This document shows, in pieces, positions 20,386 through 29,964 of a stretch of DNA of 36,521 nucleotides; position 1 is the stretch's first letter, and the number at the start of each line of letters is the position of its first letter. The notes below the pieces were generated by a model, which saw only the letters and a program-made list of their open reading frames with translations, was not told the DNA's origin and did no database searches. Both the position numbers and the translations under genes were made by a program. This DNA is from Nitrospirota bacterium (GTDB lineage Bacteria > Nitrospirota > Thermodesulfovibrionia > Thermodesulfovibrionales > UBA6898): assembly GCA_021783515.1 (NCBI GenBank), contig JAJXTV010000034.1, forward strand, positions 1 through 36,521. Direction: 5' to 3'.

Positions 20386-21840
20386 ATGAAAAAGCAAGGC
20401 ATTATCCCCCTTTCCCTTATCATGGCGCTCGCGGTTATCCTCGCGGCCGTGTACGCGCCTGCCGCGGAAGGGCCGACAGAAAAGGCGGCATCGACCGGGA
20501 TCGAGGACCAGACCGGCATCGCGGTCACGATCTATAACGTAAACCTCGGACTGGTAAAGGACAAGAGGAAGATCCGGCTGCGGAAGGGCAGGGGCGACCT
20601 GAGGTTCATGGACGTGGCGTCGCAGATCATCCCCCCCAGCGTATCCATCCGGTCGCTTGGCAAGGGGGAGGGGCTGAGGGTGCTGGAGCAGAACTATGAA
20701 TACGATCTCCTTTCCCCTCAGAAGCTCCTCGACAAGTATGTAGGGAAAGAGGTGAAGCTCTACCAGAAGAACCCCTATACGGAGCGTGAAGAGGTGGTGG
20801 CCGCGACGCTTCTTTCGAACAACGGCGGACCGATCTTCAGGATAGGCGACGGCATCACCTTCGGCCACCCCGGCAGGATCGTCTTCCCCGGCGTACCGCA
20901 GGACCTTATCTCAAAGCCGACGCTCGTCTGGCTGATCGAAAACGACAGGGAGGAGGCCCAGGAGGTCGAGGCGTCATACCTCACTAACGGGATCAACTGG
21001 CGCGCCGATTATGTGGCGACGCTGAACGAAAAGGACGACAGGGCCGACCTCGCCGGCTGGGTGACGATCGATAACAAAAGCGGCGCCGCCTATCGGGAGG
21101 CGAAGATCAAACTCGTTGCCGGAGACGTGAACCGCGTGAAGGAGGAAAAGCAGTACCGGGACAAGATGCTGGCCTTCGCGGAAGGCGCCGCGCGGCCGGC
21201 CGCGCCCCAGTTCAAGGAGGAGTCTTTCTTCGAGTATCATATCTATACGCTCCAGAGGCCCTCGACGATCAAGGACAACCAGACGAAGCAGATCAACCTA
21301 GTGACCGCCGACAATATACCGGTGAAGAAGGAACTGCTCTACCAGGGCGCCCCGTATTATTACTACAGCAGATACGGCGACGCGATGGCGAACCAGAAGG
21401 TGGGGGTCTACGTCCAGATTCAAAACAGGAAGGAAGACAACCTGGGGATCCCACTTCCCAAGGGCACGGTCAGGGTATATAAGCGCGACAGCGAGGGCAG
21501 CCTCCAGTTCATAGGCGAAGATTCGATAGACCATACCCCAAAAGACGAAAAGATACGGATCAAGCTCGGCGATGCCTTCGATGTGGTCGGCACGAGAAAG
21601 CAGACAGACTGGAAGAAGATCGCCTACGACACCTATGAGGCCGCCTTCGAGATCTCGCTCAGGAACCACAAGAAGGAAGACGTGACTGTGAGGGTTGTCG
21701 AGCCGGTACCCGGGGACTGGACCATGCTCAGCTCTTCCTCTCCGTATAAGAAGACGGAGGCCCATACCGCCGAGTTCGGCATCCCGGTGGCGAAGGACAC
21801 GGAGACGATACTTACATACAGGGTGAGGATGAGGTATTAG
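20386..21840 (+). CDS. DUF4139-domain secreted protein
   Basis: 484 residues with a signal peptide (MKKQGIIPLSLIMALAVILAAVYAPAAEG) and AAGGAGG before the ATG. The N-terminal part (ITIYN-like AVTIYNVNLGLVKDKRKIRL...FMDVASQIIPPSV) and the long beta-rich body (KPTLVWLIENDREEAQEVEASYLTNGINWRADYVATLNE; AGWVTIDNKSGAAYREAKIKLVAGDVN) match the DUF4139 family, whose role is unknown. A Tyr-rich patch (YQGAPYYYYSRYG) lies in the middle. The protein is exported, probably periplasmic or surface-associated. Transcribed alone, convergent with tonB. Confidence 0.85.
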   Translation: MKKQGIIPLSLIMALAVILAAVYAPAAEGPTEKAASTGIEDQTGIAVTIYNVNLGLVKDKRKIRLRKGRGDLRFMDVASQIIPPSVSIRSLGKGEGLRVLEQNYEYDLLSPQKLLDKYVGKEVKLYQKNPYTEREEVVAATLLSNNGGPIFRIGDGITFGHPGRIVFPGVPQDLISKPTLVWLIENDREEAQEVEASYLTNGINWRADYVATLNEKDDRADLAGWVTIDNKSGAAYREAKIKLVAGDVNRVKEEKQYRDKMLAFAEGAARPAAPQFKEESFFEYHIYTLQRPSTIKDNQTKQINLVTADNIPVKKELLYQGAPYYYYSRYGDAMANQKVGVYVQIQNRKEDNLGIPLPKGTVRVYKRDSEGSLQFIGEDSIDHTPKDEKIRIKLGDAFDVVGTRKQTDWKKIAYDTYEAAFEISLRNHKKEDVTVRVVEPVPGDWTMLSSSSPYKKTEAHTAEFGIPVAKDTETILTYRVRMRY

Positions 21841-22071
21841 ACGGGAAGCCTTATCCCTGTTCTTTTCGCTGAGGCGGGGAGAGCGTCCCCAAATCCTTTC
21901 TGATGCGATTGGATTTGATGTAGCATGGCGTCAAGAATGCAGAACTTTGATGAAAAGCATGTCCCGGTCCTGTGTTGGGAGAGTGGCTGCCGATGCGGTA
22001 AGGAATCGCTGCGGAAGGCTTTTCGGGCCGCTCTCCCCGCCTCCGGAGCTTTGATTCGCGTAGTTGCAATG

Positions 22072-22824
22072 TTATCGATCCAGCCTGAAGGTGATCGGCA
22101 CTTCGAGTCTGCCCGGTACGGGGGGGAAAGGAGATGCGCGCAGAAGGGTCCTTTTCGCCGCGCTGTCGAGGATATCATAGCCGGAACTTTGAAGGATCCT
22201 GATATTTTCCGGATGGCCCTCTGCGCTGATCGTGAATTCGGCGGTGACCGTCCCCTCGAAACCCCTCTCTCTCGCAAAGGGAGGATAGCTTTTCGCCTTT
22301 TCGATGGCGGCCCGAATGGCGTTTACCTTCAGGAGGGTCCCTTCCGCAGAGGCTCCTGTGCGGTCTTGCCGGCCCGCCCGCCCCGAGGTTTCCCCGATGA
22401 AAGAGGCCTGAAGTGCACCGCGCGGGACCCCGCGAATTCCTCCGGCAGGAGGCGCTGAATTCATTGCCGCGAGCGCGGGGGGACCGTTTGCGGACAGTGC
22501 CTCATCGCCGCGCTGGCCTCTGTCAGTCGTGATCGCCGCCGGAGGGGCCGGGTCGAATCTCCTGTCCGCTGCGGCTGCCCCGGGAGACGAAGGCTCCCGG
22601 GGGGCCGCAAAAGGAGGTATGGTCCTTGCGGTGGTTCTCTTTCTTGCCGCGTTTCCCGCCGCCGGGGGCTTTTCTTCGGCATGGTCTTCGAACAGACTCA
22701 CGGAGATGAACCTTTCGCCCGGCCGCCCGGAGAGTTCCCTCCCGGCCAGCGCCAGGGCGGCCGTGAAGATCGTCGCGTGCAGGACGATCGAAAAGATTAT
22801 ATTGCCCCTGAATTCCATGCCCAT
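22072..22824 (-). CDS. tonB: TonB energy-transducing protein
   Basis: 250 residues: N-terminal anchor (NIIFSIVLHATIFTAALALAG), a long Pro/Ala/Gly/Arg-rich periplasmic spacer, and a C-terminal TonB domain (YPPFARERGFEGTVTAEFTISAEGHPENIRILQSSGYDILDSAAKRTL...PFPPVP...EVPITFRL). It starts 5 bases after the btuB-like stop, so the pair shares the riboswitch upstream. It thus looks like a dedicated TonB for corrinoid uptake, distinct from TolA in this window. The spacer lacks the Glu-Pro/Lys-Pro repeats of E. coli TonB. The 231 bases downstream (21841-22071) hold no recognisable feature. Confidence 0.88.
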   Translation of the reverse strand: MGMEFRGNIIFSIVLHATIFTAALALAGRELSGRPGERFISVSLFEDHAEEKPPAAGNAARKRTTARTIPPFAAPREPSSPGAAAADRRFDPAPPAAITTDRGQRGDEALSANGPPALAAMNSAPPAGGIRGVPRGALQASFIGETSGRAGRQDRTGASAEGTLLKVNAIRAAIEKAKSYPPFARERGFEGTVTAEFTISAEGHPENIRILQSSGYDILDSAAKRTLLRASPFPPVPGRLEVPITFRLDR

Positions 22825-22829
22825 ACGAA

Positions 22830-24857
22830 TCAGAGCGCCATCGATATCCCCACCAGGAAGTTCCTCTTCGGCGAAGGGTAGTACGCCTTCTCGAGCGGAT
22901 AGCCTCCGATGACGCCGTATTCCGCATATTCCTTGTTGGTCAGGTTGTTGATATCGAGAAACGCCTTCAGCGACCTCCCCTTCAGGGATTTCAACTCGTA
23001 GGTGAATTTTGCGTTCAGGAGAAGATAGCCCTGCTGATTGCTGAAGTCGTTCGAGAAGTCGCTGATGAACGGCCTGTCTCCTATATATGCTCCATTGAGG
23101 ATCGCCGTTGCCTGCTTCGTGACGCGGCAGAGGATGTCTACGGTCGCCTTATGGGCCGGCACGTTCGGCACCTTCTTCCCGTCGAAGGCGCCTCCCCTGA
23201 TCGTTGCGCTCATAAACGTGTAACTTCCCCGTATGGTCAGACGGCTCGTCGCGTCCGCGCTGAACGAAACCCCGACGCCGTCCCGACGGGTCTTTCCGTC
23301 AAGATTTTCATTTGTATAGGCGGCAGGATTGAAGAAAATCTCATCGTCCGTATCGAGCCTGAAGACGTTGAGGTTGGCGTAGAAACCTTCGCTGAAATAG
23401 TGTCTGATCCCGATCTCATAGTCATCCGAGCTCTGCGGGGCGAGGGAGGTATTGACCGTATTGGTGAAGTAGCTGTAGAGCTCGTCGAGGACCGGGTACC
23501 TGAAGCTCCGGGAATAGCTCACGTAGGCATAGGACCTGTTGAAGAAGGTGTAGTTGACGCCCGCGGTATATGAGTCCTTTGACATCGAGACACTCTCCGG
23601 CGTGCTGGGAGTGAAACTGAAGGCGGCGCGGTCGCGACGGTACCCTGCCGAAATCCTCAGGTTGTCGGTGACCGCTGCCTCGTCATGGGCGTAATAGCCA
23701 GTCTCCTCTTTCTTCAGGTCGAAGTTCCCGATGGTGCGGGAGCCGAAAAAGAGAGAGTCGTTGACGACGTCTTCGTCCGTCTTCTGATAATCGGCTCCGA
23801 CCGTCAGCGTGTTCTTCGCGGCGCCGACGTTCTGCTTGAGAACGACATGCGGAGAGATCGCCGTCGTCTTGATATTGCTGTCGCCGAGGAAGTTCCCCCA
23901 GTCTCCGGTGCTGAACGACTTGAAGTCCCTCCTCCTGAGAGAGGTGTCGATCCGAAGGACATTGTCTCCAAGGAAATAGATCTCCGGGTTTACGGCCACA
24001 TAATAATCCTTCGTATCCGCGAAATCGTTCGGATACAGGGTAGCGGTCCTCGAGAGGCCCGCCGCGAAGTCGCTGTCTTTCAGAGCACCCGGGAGGCCCG
24101 AGTGGTCCTTGTGATAGCCGCCGCTGAGATCGATCTTCATGAAGTCCTTCACGTAATAGGCGGCATGCATTCCCAGGTCTTTCGATTCGGTCTTGCTGTT
24201 GTCGCGATACCCGTCGGAGGTAAGGTAGTTCCCCGAGAGGTGAAGTGAAAGGTCCTTGGCCGTTCCGTCCGCATAGGCGCCTCCCTTGAATGTCCCGTAA
24301 CTCCCCCCTGCGAGGTCCGCCCCTGCGTGCAGCCCCTTGCCTCCCTTTTTGGTGATGATATTGATGACGCCGCCGGTGGCGTTGTCACCGTAAAGGACGC
24401 TCCCCCGGCCGCCCCGTATAATCTCGATCCTGCTGACCCGGTCAAGCGGAATATCCACCCAGTCCGCCCCGCTCAGGTCCGCCTCATTGATGCGTCTTCC
24501 GTCGACCAGTACAAGGGTGTTTAGCGTCGCCGTCTCCCCGAAGCCGCCAAGGTCGACCGTGTAGGTGCGCCGGTTTCCGGTAATATCGTTGACCTGAACG
24601 CCCGGCTCCGTCCTCAGCAGATCGGGGATGTTCAGGGCATTGGAGTTTTCAATGTCTTTCTGCGTAATGACCGTAACACTCGCCGGTACATCCGCCGCCT
24701 GTTCCTCATGCCGGGTCGCGGTTACCACCACTTCCCCCACAGAGATCTTTTCCTCCGCATTCGCCGTCCCGGCCGACAGGACTACAAGAAACAGCCAGAC
24801 CGAGATCCATCTCATTCTTTTTGACAATCCTTCTCCTTTTTTCCTCTTCACCAACAA
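22830..24857 (-). CDS. btuB: TonB-dependent outer-membrane receptor, probably BtuB-type
   Basis: About 660-675 residues. The N-terminus is uncertain: candidate starts are TTG 24857, GTG 24851 (GGAG eight bases upstream), TTG 24827 and ATG 24815 (signal peptide MRWISVWLFLVVLSAGTANA). The TonB box is near EVVVTATR. The plug domain shows VPASVTVITQKDIE, NIPDLLRTEPGVQV, TLVLVDGRRINE, IEIIRGGRGSVLYGDNATGGVINIITKKGGKG. The rest is a beta-barrel of about 22 strands ending in PSPKRNFLVGISMAL with a hydrophobic terminus. A cobalamin riboswitch directly upstream and B12 genes beyond it make cobalamin the likely substrate; it would feed BtuF. Alternative substrates are less likely given the riboswitch. 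Confidence 0.88.
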   Translation of the reverse strand: MLVKRKKGEGLSKRMRWISVWLFLVVLSAGTANAEEKISVGEVVVTATRHEEQAADVPASVTVITQKDIENSNALNIPDLLRTEPGVQVNDITGNRRTYTVDLGGFGETATLNTLVLVDGRRINEADLSGADWVDIPLDRVSRIEIIRGGRGSVLYGDNATGGVINIITKKGGKGLHAGADLAGGSYGTFKGGAYADGTAKDLSLHLSGNYLTSDGYRDNSKTESKDLGMHAAYYVKDFMKIDLSGGYHKDHSGLPGALKDSDFAAGLSRTATLYPNDFADTKDYYVAVNPEIYFLGDNVLRIDTSLRRRDFKSFSTGDWGNFLGDSNIKTTAISPHVVLKQNVGAAKNTLTVGADYQKTDEDVVNDSLFFGSRTIGNFDLKKEETGYYAHDEAAVTDNLRISAGYRRDRAAFSFTPSTPESVSMSKDSYTAGVNYTFFNRSYAYVSYSRSFRYPVLDELYSYFTNTVNTSLAPQSSDDYEIGIRHYFSEGFYANLNVFRLDTDDEIFFNPAAYTNENLDGKTRRDGVGVSFSADATSRLTIRGSYTFMSATIRGGAFDGKKVPNVPAHKATVDILCRVTKQATAILNGAYIGDRPFISDFSNDFSNQQGYLLLNAKFTYELKSLKGRSLKAFLDINNLTNKEYAEYGVIGGYPLEKAYYPSPKRNFLVGISMAL

Positions 24858-24859
24858 TT

Positions 24860-24893
24860 CTCCTTTCCCTCGAAGGGTGCTGTTATTGAAAGG
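24860..24893 (-). promoter_or_regulatory. Shine-Dalgarno-masking stem below the btuB riboswitch
   Basis: CCTTTC (24893-24888, minus strand) can pair with GAAAGG (24867-24862), which contains most of the AAGGAG ribosome binding site (24865-24860); CCCTTCGAGGG forms a small hairpin between them. No T-run terminator is present. This suggests that ligand binding controls translation of the btuB-like gene. Confidence 0.5.
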
Positions 24894-24894
24894 C

Positions 24895-25107
24895 GTCCGG
24901 GGTCTCCTGACTCAGGGCCTCCTACTCGCCCGCCTTCCCGCCCGCCGCAGCGGACAGTGGCTCCCGAACACAGTGAGCTGGCTGAAAGATAGCGGGAGGG
25001 GGTTCCCTTCCCCTTACTTCTTACTCCTCACTGTGTTCAAAGGCTTTCGTTCCCTTTACAGTTGCGGGGCAGTGGAGGGCTTTCACCTCACTTCCCTTCG
25101 GACACCT
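24895..25107 (-). ncRNA. Cobalamin riboswitch controlling btuB-tonB
   Basis: Minus strand: GAAGTGAGGTGAAAGCC (25094-25078), GCCCCGCAACTGTAA (about 25070-25056), a GCCACTG element, GGGAAGGCGGGCGAG, and the B12 box AGTCAGGAGACC (24912-24901), in the order of the cobalamin aptamer. A long peripheral stem pairs ACACAGTGAG with CTCACTGTGT and encloses a purine-rich stretch. The first conserved element overlaps the cobC stop codon and last codons. It regulates the B12 receptor gene downstream. Confidence 0.93.
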
Positions 25108-25822
25108 CCTTGTCGCCGCCCAAGGCGGCTGTGCTTGACCCGTTGATAAGCTTCACCACCGGGTATTTTTCCCAGAACTCGACGATATTCACCGCAGCAT
25201 AGTCCTGCTCGATCCTGAAGATGTTTTCGAGCGGCATGCCGAGGATATGGCAGAGGATGATCCGGTTGACCCCTCCGTGGGCGACCACCGCGATATTGTT
25301 CCCCTTGTGGCGGCCCAGGATCTCCCCGAGCGCCCTGACGACCCGCTCCTTTACCTCTGCGGTATTCTCCCCGCCCACGGGGCTGTGCGTAAGCGGATTG
25401 CGGGCCCAGGCCTCGAATTCGGCGGGGAATCTTTCTTTGATCTCCGAAAAGGTCATCCCCTCCCATTCGCCGAAGGACCGCTCCCTGAGGCCGGGGACCC
25501 TCACCGCCTTAACCCCGTAAGGTTCGGCGATGATTCCGGCGCTCGTAACCGCCCGGGTCAGGTCGGAGCAGTAGACCGCCTGCATCACGGCCGCCTCTTT
25601 GTCCCTGCAGTCAGCCGTGCCGGCCGAGCCATGGACGTCTCTGAGGTAGCTGAGGTAGCGGCTGCAGGCCGCGTTGCGCAGATGGCCGGCGATAAAGGCC
25701 GATGCTGCCTTCACCTGCTCGAACCCTTTTTCCGACATCGGCGTGTCGATGCTGCCGTTATAGCGCTTCTGGCCGCTCCCCACAAGAGCTCCGTGCCGCA
25801 CTAGATAAAGCGTCGTAACCAT
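25088..25822 (-). CDS. cobC: Alpha-ribazole phosphatase, histidine phosphatase family
   Basis: 244 residues. [10 protein letters not shown] holds the catalytic RHG, MTFSEIKERFP and SFGEWEGM match the family's GxxEG region, and VVAHGGVNRIIL provides the second catalytic His. It removes the phosphate from alpha-ribazole-5'-phosphate (or the cobalamin phosphate) at the end of nucleotide-loop assembly. About 27 residues (CSRYLSYLRDVHGSAGT and ADCRDKEAAV, near residues 53-79) are inserted between the helix FIAGHLRNA and the strand MQAVYCSDLTRA; typical CobC lacks them. It overlaps cobS by 22 bases. Its 3' end is part of the btuB riboswitch. Confidence 0.88.
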   Translation of the reverse strand: MVTTLYLVRHGALVGSGQKRYNGSIDTPMSEKGFEQVKAASAFIAGHLRNAACSRYLSYLRDVHGSAGTADCRDKEAAVMQAVYCSDLTRAVTSAGIIAEPYGVKAVRVPGLRERSFGEWEGMTFSEIKERFPAEFEAWARNPLTHSPVGGENTAEVKERVVRALGEILGRHKGNNIAVVAHGGVNRIILCHILGMPLENIFRIEQDYAAVNIVEFWEKYPVVKLINGSSTAALGGDKEVSEGK

Positions 25823-26613
25823 ACCGTAACCCCCAGCAGAAAGATGACTTCAGAGATCTCGCTGATTGCGCCGAAGACGTCTCCGGTAAGCCCACCGAAC
25901 CTCTTTGCCGAATATTTCACCGATGCCAGCCCGAAGAGAAAGAGTCCGCAGAGGAGGACGAGAAGCAGGACCAGCTTGTTCACGCCGTAGGCCTGCCTGA
26001 GCCATAGACCGTAAATAAGGCCGCTCAGCACGATGGCCGTCAGGGTTGCCAGCAGGAAGACGGCCGGACGCAGGTTCTCGATAAATATCCTTCCGAGTCC
26101 GTCTTTCCTTGCGGATCTGCCGTAATACATCGGCGGCACCATCGCCCATCTCGAATAGACGCCCGCCAGGACAAGGAAAGAGAAGAATTCGGTCCTGTTC
26201 AGGCCGGAGATAAGCGTCTTGAGAAAGAGGAACTTCAGCAAAACGGCGAATATGACTGCGATTACGCCGATAGGGCCGACAGTGCTGTCTTTCATCGCAG
26301 CCAGCCTGCGGGTGATGTCCGCGGGCCCGTTCCCGGCCGATTTCACCGCGATCGCGTCGAAGGTATCGGCAAGTCCGTCAAGATGCAGACCGCCGTTGCT
26401 TACCGCCAATGCCAGCACGACTATCGCCGCCGCTATCTCCTCGCCCAGATACCGGGTGGAGAGATACGCGACCCCGACCGCAAGCAGGCCCTGAAGTGCT
26501 CCGACGACGGGGAAGAAAATAGCAGAGAGGGCCATCTCTTCTTCCGGGACGCCGCCCCGGACCTTCACCGGAAAGATCGTGAGAAACTGGACAGCTAGAA
26601 TGAACTCTCTCAT
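25801..26613 (-). CDS. cobS: Adenosylcobinamide-GDP ribazoletransferase CobS
   Basis: 270-residue integral membrane protein that joins alpha-ribazole to adenosylcobinamide-GDP. The start [16 protein letters not shown] is the family signature. [15 protein letters not shown] carries the Asp-rich active-site motif, with [15 protein letters not shown] next and [23 protein letters not shown] near the C-terminus. About six to seven hydrophobic helices. Start overlaps the cobT stop as ATGA, so the two enzymes are co-translated. Confidence 0.95.
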   Translation of the reverse strand: MREFILAVQFLTIFPVKVRGGVPEEEMALSAIFFPVVGALQGLLAVGVAYLSTRYLGEEIAAAIVVLALAVSNGGLHLDGLADTFDAIAVKSAGNGPADITRRLAAMKDSTVGPIGVIAVIFAVLLKFLFLKTLISGLNRTEFFSFLVLAGVYSRWAMVPPMYYGRSARKDGLGRIFIENLRPAVFLLATLTAIVLSGLIYGLWLRQAYGVNKLVLLLVLLCGLFLFGLASVKYSAKRFGGLTGDVFGAISEISEVIFLLGVTVWLRRFI

Positions 26614-27689
26614 GATTCGCCTCCTCCCGAAACACCCGCCTCGCCGAAGGTCGCCATCTCGCGGCAGATCTTCAGCCCCGCATCAAGCAGCTGCATCGCG
26701 AGGGCGGCGCCCGTGCCTTCGCCGAGCCGCATGCCGAGGTCGAGGATAGGCGATAGGCCGATCTTCTCGAGCATCGCCCTGTGGCCGGTCTCGACCGAGG
26801 TGTGCGCCGCGAACATGTAATCCTTCGTCAGCGGCGCAAGACTGTGCGCGATCAGCGCCCCGGCGGTAGAGATGAACCCGTCTATAACGACCGGAACGCG
26901 GCAGGCGGCGGCTCCAATGATGAGCCCGGCGATACCGCCGATCTCGGCGCCCCCTACCTTCGAAAGCACGTCGATCCCGTCATTCGGATCAGGCCTGTTT
27001 ATGGCGATCGACTCTTCTATTACCCTGATCTTGTTCCCGAGCGCATCGTCATCAATGCCGGTGCCCCGCCCTGTCAGCTCGGGTACGGTCCTGCCGGTGA
27101 GCACCGCAGCGATTGCGGAAGACGGCGTCGTGTTTGCGATGCCCATCTCGCCGGCGCCGAAGATCGTATATCCCTTTTCAGCATATTCCCGCGCCAGCGC
27201 TATCCCGACTTCTATCGACCGCTCCGCCTCCCTCCGCGCCATGGCCGGTCCTCTTCTCATATTCTTCGTTCCCCTGACGATCTTCTCTATTCGCAGGGGA
27301 ACGGGGTATCGTGCTTCCGCCAACAGGGGCGTGAAATCAAAATCCACCCCGATATCGACGATGACCACGTCTGCGCCCGCATGCCGCGCCAGCACATTGA
27401 TCGCGGCGCCGCCACGAAGGAAGTTGAGGACCATTTGTCTCGTCACCTCCCGGGGATAGGCCGATACCCCTTCGTCAGCGACCCCATGGTCGCAGGCGAA
27501 GGTGAAGATCACCTTTCTGCCGGGGGCGGGCACAGCGATTCCCCTGATCGCCGCGGTCCTTTTTGCGAACTCTTCGAGTCTCCCCAGGCTCCCCGGGGGT
27601 TTTGTGAGGTTGTCGAGTCTCTTCTGAGCTTCTTCTGCGAAACCGGCATCCGCCGGCCTTAACATCCCGATCGTCTCTTGTATCATCAT
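26610..27689 (-). CDS. cobT: Nicotinate-nucleotide:dimethylbenzimidazole phosphoribosyltransferase CobT
   Basis: 359 residues, full length. [69 protein letters not shown], and the C-terminal [39 protein letters not shown] hold the catalytic Glu and substrate contacts. Activates the lower ligand base as alpha-ribazole-5'-phosphate. ATGA overlaps with both cobU and cobS. No gene for making dimethylbenzimidazole is present, so the base is obtained elsewhere. Confidence 0.96.
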   Translation of the reverse strand: MMIQETIGMLRPADAGFAEEAQKRLDNLTKPPGSLGRLEEFAKRTAAIRGIAVPAPGRKVIFTFACDHGVADEGVSAYPREVTRQMVLNFLRGGAAINVLARHAGADVVIVDIGVDFDFTPLLAEARYPVPLRIEKIVRGTKNMRRGPAMARREAERSIEVGIALAREYAEKGYTIFGAGEMGIANTTPSSAIAAVLTGRTVPELTGRGTGIDDDALGNKIRVIEESIAINRPDPNDGIDVLSKVGGAEIGGIAGLIIGAAACRVPVVIDGFISTAGALIAHSLAPLTKDYMFAAHTSVETGHRAMLEKIGLSPILDLGMRLGEGTGAALAMQLLDAGLKICREMATFGEAGVSGGGES

Positions 27690-28222
27690 GCCCCTTTCCC
27701 TTTTAACCGAAGCGGTATACCCGCGGCAACGAGATATGCCTCATCCGACGCTGCGGCGATCTTCTGATTCAGCCTGCCGGCAAGGTCTCTGAATTTTCTG
27801 GCAAGCCCGCTTTCGGGCACGATGCCCATGCCGACCTCGTTCGAGACGATATAAAGCGAGACCTTCCGCGAGTCGCGGACCTTCTCGCATGCGCTCAAGA
27901 GCTTTTCGACCTCGTCCTCGACAGCGAGACCAGACCAGATTACGTTCGAGAGCCATACCGTCAGACAGTCGATTACGATAACGTCAAAGGCTCCGGCAGC
28001 CCCTTCGAGGGCCTGTGCAAGGCCGAGCGGCTCTTCGATCGTCTCCCATACGCCGCTGCGGTCGGCGCGGTGCCTCGCGATCCGCGCCGTCATCTCCTCG
28101 TCGACGGCGGTTGCGGTGGCGATGAACCCTTTTCTTCCGGCCATCGCAGAGGCTGACGCCAGGGCGAGCCCGCTCTTGCCGCTCCTGGCGCCTCCCGTGA
28201 TAAAGACGACCTTTCCGCTCAT
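27686..28222 (-). CDS. cobU: Adenosylcobinamide kinase/GTP:cobinamide-phosphate guanylyltransferase
   Basis: 178 residues: P-loop [31 protein letters not shown] containing the conserved His that receives [16 protein letters not shown], and [31 protein letters not shown]. Bifunctional enzyme that phosphorylates adenosylcobinamide and adds GMP before CobS acts. Begins 16 bases after btuD and ends with an ATGA overlap with cobT. Together with CobT, CobS and CobC this gives corrinoid salvage but not de novo synthesis in this window. Confidence 0.95.
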   Translation of the reverse strand: MSGKVVFITGGARSGKSGLALASASAMAGRKGFIATATAVDEEMTARIARHRADRSGVWETIEEPLGLAQALEGAAGAFDVIVIDCLTVWLSNVIWSGLAVEDEVEKLLSACEKVRDSRKVSLYIVSNEVGMGIVPESGLARKFRDLAGRLNQKIAAASDEAYLVAAGIPLRLKGKGA

Positions 28223-28238
28223 AGGGCTGTCTCCTCCA

Positions 28239-29018
28239 TTACCGGCAGTTCTCCCCGAAGCTCATGTATGCCCTGCCGTCGGGCTGCCTCACGATCCTGA
28301 CTTCTACGTCGAAGGCGTCCATGATGCCGGATTCGGTCAGGACCGTCTCCGGCCTTCCGAAGCCGAGCACCCTGCCTCTTTTGATCAGCATCACCTTGTC
28401 GAACTGAAGGGCGGTGTTGATGTCGTGGAGCGCCATCACGACCGAAATATTTCTCTGTTCCCTGAGCGTCTTCAGGAGCCTTACCAGCTCCACCTGATAT
28501 TTTATGTCGAGATTGGCAAGCGGCTCGTCGAGCAGGAGGAGCCCCGCACCCTGAAGAAGCGTCATGGCGATGAAGGTCCTCCGCTTTTCGCCGCCGCTCA
28601 GGTCGGTAATGTGCGCATCCGCCTTCCCGGCCAGGCCCACCATGCCGAGCGCCTCGTCGGGGGTGATCGCGGGCGGGATATCGTAAGGATAAAGCCCCAT
28701 GCTCACCAGTTCGCGGATGGTGAAGGGGACGCTGATGTCGAGTGTCTGAGGCAGATAGCTAATAAGCTTCGCCCGGTCCCTGTTGTTGTACTTCTGCAGT
28801 TGCTTGCCCCAGAGCATGAGGCTTCCCGAGGAGGGTTTCAATATTCCGCTGCCGAGCTTCAGTACCGTCGATTTGCCCGATCCGTTGGCCCCGAGCAGGC
28901 CGATGAACTCTCCCTCGCCTGCGGAGAATGTGAAGTTGTCGACGACACGACCATTGTCGCCGTAGGAAAAACAGACCTCGTTCATCTCCAGGATCATCGG
29001 GTCAGATGCTGAGGACAT
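28239..29018 (-). CDS. btuD: Cobalamin/iron-complex ABC transporter ATPase, BtuD type
   Basis: 259 residues with Walker A GANGSGKS, signature LSGGEKRR, Walker B LLLLDEP and H-loop ALHD. The YLPQTLDISVPFTIRELVSMGLYPY stretch is typical of the FecE/BtuD group. Its start overlaps the btuC stop by 17 bases and has GAGGA just before; ATG 28997 is an alternative start. The gene order (btuF-btuC-btuD, then cobU) and the riboswitch make B12 or cobinamide the likely cargo. Confidence 0.9.
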   Translation of the reverse strand: MSSASDPMILEMNEVCFSYGDNGRVVDNFTFSAGEGEFIGLLGANGSGKSTVLKLGSGILKPSSGSLMLWGKQLQKYNNRDRAKLISYLPQTLDISVPFTIRELVSMGLYPYDIPPAITPDEALGMVGLAGKADAHITDLSGGEKRRTFIAMTLLQGAGLLLLDEPLANLDIKYQVELVRLLKTLREQRNISVVMALHDINTALQFDKVMLIKRGRVLGFGRPETVLTESGIMDAFDVEVRIVRQPDGRAYMSFGENCR

Positions 29019-29964
29019 CTTTCCTCCTCAGCAGGTACAGGAAATAGGGAGCGCCGATGATCGCGGTGATGATCCCGGCGGGCAGCTCCATCGGCGGGAG
29101 CGCCGTCCTTGCGATGAGGTCGGCTACGCAGAGGAGCGCTCCTCCTCCGAGGGCTGACGCGGGCACCAGGAGCCTGTTGTCCGAACCGGTGAAGAAACGT
29201 GCGATATGGGGCATGAGCAGCCCGATGAACCCGATCATGCCGCCCAGGGAGACGGATGCGGCGGTCATGAGGCCGACAGATACGAAGAGAAGGACCCTCT
29301 CGGTCTGCGGCGCGAACCCCAGGCTGTGGGCGAATTCGTCGCCGAGGATGAGGGCGTTCAGCGCCTTTGCTCTCCAGAGCGAAAGCGCGATCCCCCCGAA
29401 GACCAGAACCGCACCGTAGGGCACGCGCTCCCAGTCGGACATCGAAAGGTCGCCGAATATCCAGAGCATTGCCCTTCTGATGCCCTCGTCGCGCGAAATA
29501 CTCATGATCAGCATGAGAAGCGCCGAAAAGAGAAAGCTCAATCCGACCCCTGCAAGGAGAAGCCTCTCCGGCCAGAGTCCGCCGCGTTTCCATCCCATTA
29601 TCCCGACTATCCCCCCCGTGATGATCGCCCCGGCAAAGGCGAAGGCCGGGATCGTGAACGTCCCCAGTACCGTCACTCCTCCGATGATGCCGATCGCCGC
29701 GGTCAGGGATGCCCCGCTCGATATCCCGAGGATGTAGGGATCGGCAAGGGGGTTTCTGAGTATCCCCTGCAGCACCGCTCCCGAGGCGCCGAGCGCCATG
29801 CCCATCAATACCGCAACGGCGATGCGCGGCGCTCTGATGCTGGTGAGGATCTCGCGCGACGTTTCGTCGGGCAGAAAAGGGTTTATCGGGGTCGGCCCCA
29901 GGAAAAGCGAGACGGCTACCACTGCGGAAAAAATAATGACGAGTGCGGCGAACCGTGTCTTCAT
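29002..29964 (-). CDS. btuC: Cobalamin ABC transporter permease, BtuC type
   Basis: 320 residues, about nine to ten membrane helices. Family motifs: IRAPRIAVAVLMGMALGASGAVLQGILRNPLADPYILGISSGASL, LGDEFAHSLGF-type EAA loop (ILGDEFAHSLGFAPQTERVLL), and SLGGMIGFIGLLMPHIARFFTGSDNRLLVPASALGGGALL. Two copies form the translocation path for corrinoid delivered by BtuF. ATGA overlap with the btuF stop. Confidence 0.92.
   Translation of the reverse strand: MKTRFAALVIIFSAVVAVSLFLGPTPINPFLPDETSREILTSIRAPRIAVAVLMGMALGASGAVLQGILRNPLADPYILGISSGASLTAAIGIIGGVTVLGTFTIPAFAFAGAIITGGIVGIMGWKRGGLWPERLLLAGVGLSFLFSALLMLIMSISRDEGIRRAMLWIFGDLSMSDWERVPYGAVLVFGGIALSLWRAKALNALILGDEFAHSLGFAPQTERVLLFVSVGLMTAASVSLGGMIGFIGLLMPHIARFFTGSDNRLLVPASALGGGALLCVADLIARTALPPMELPAGIITAIIGAPYFLYLLRRKDVLSI

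Noticed and set aside
24960-25050. Purine-rich stretch in the btuB leader as a separate repeat
   Set aside because: It lies in the variable peripheral stem of the cobalamin riboswitch and shares only loose composition with the signal-peptide repeats.
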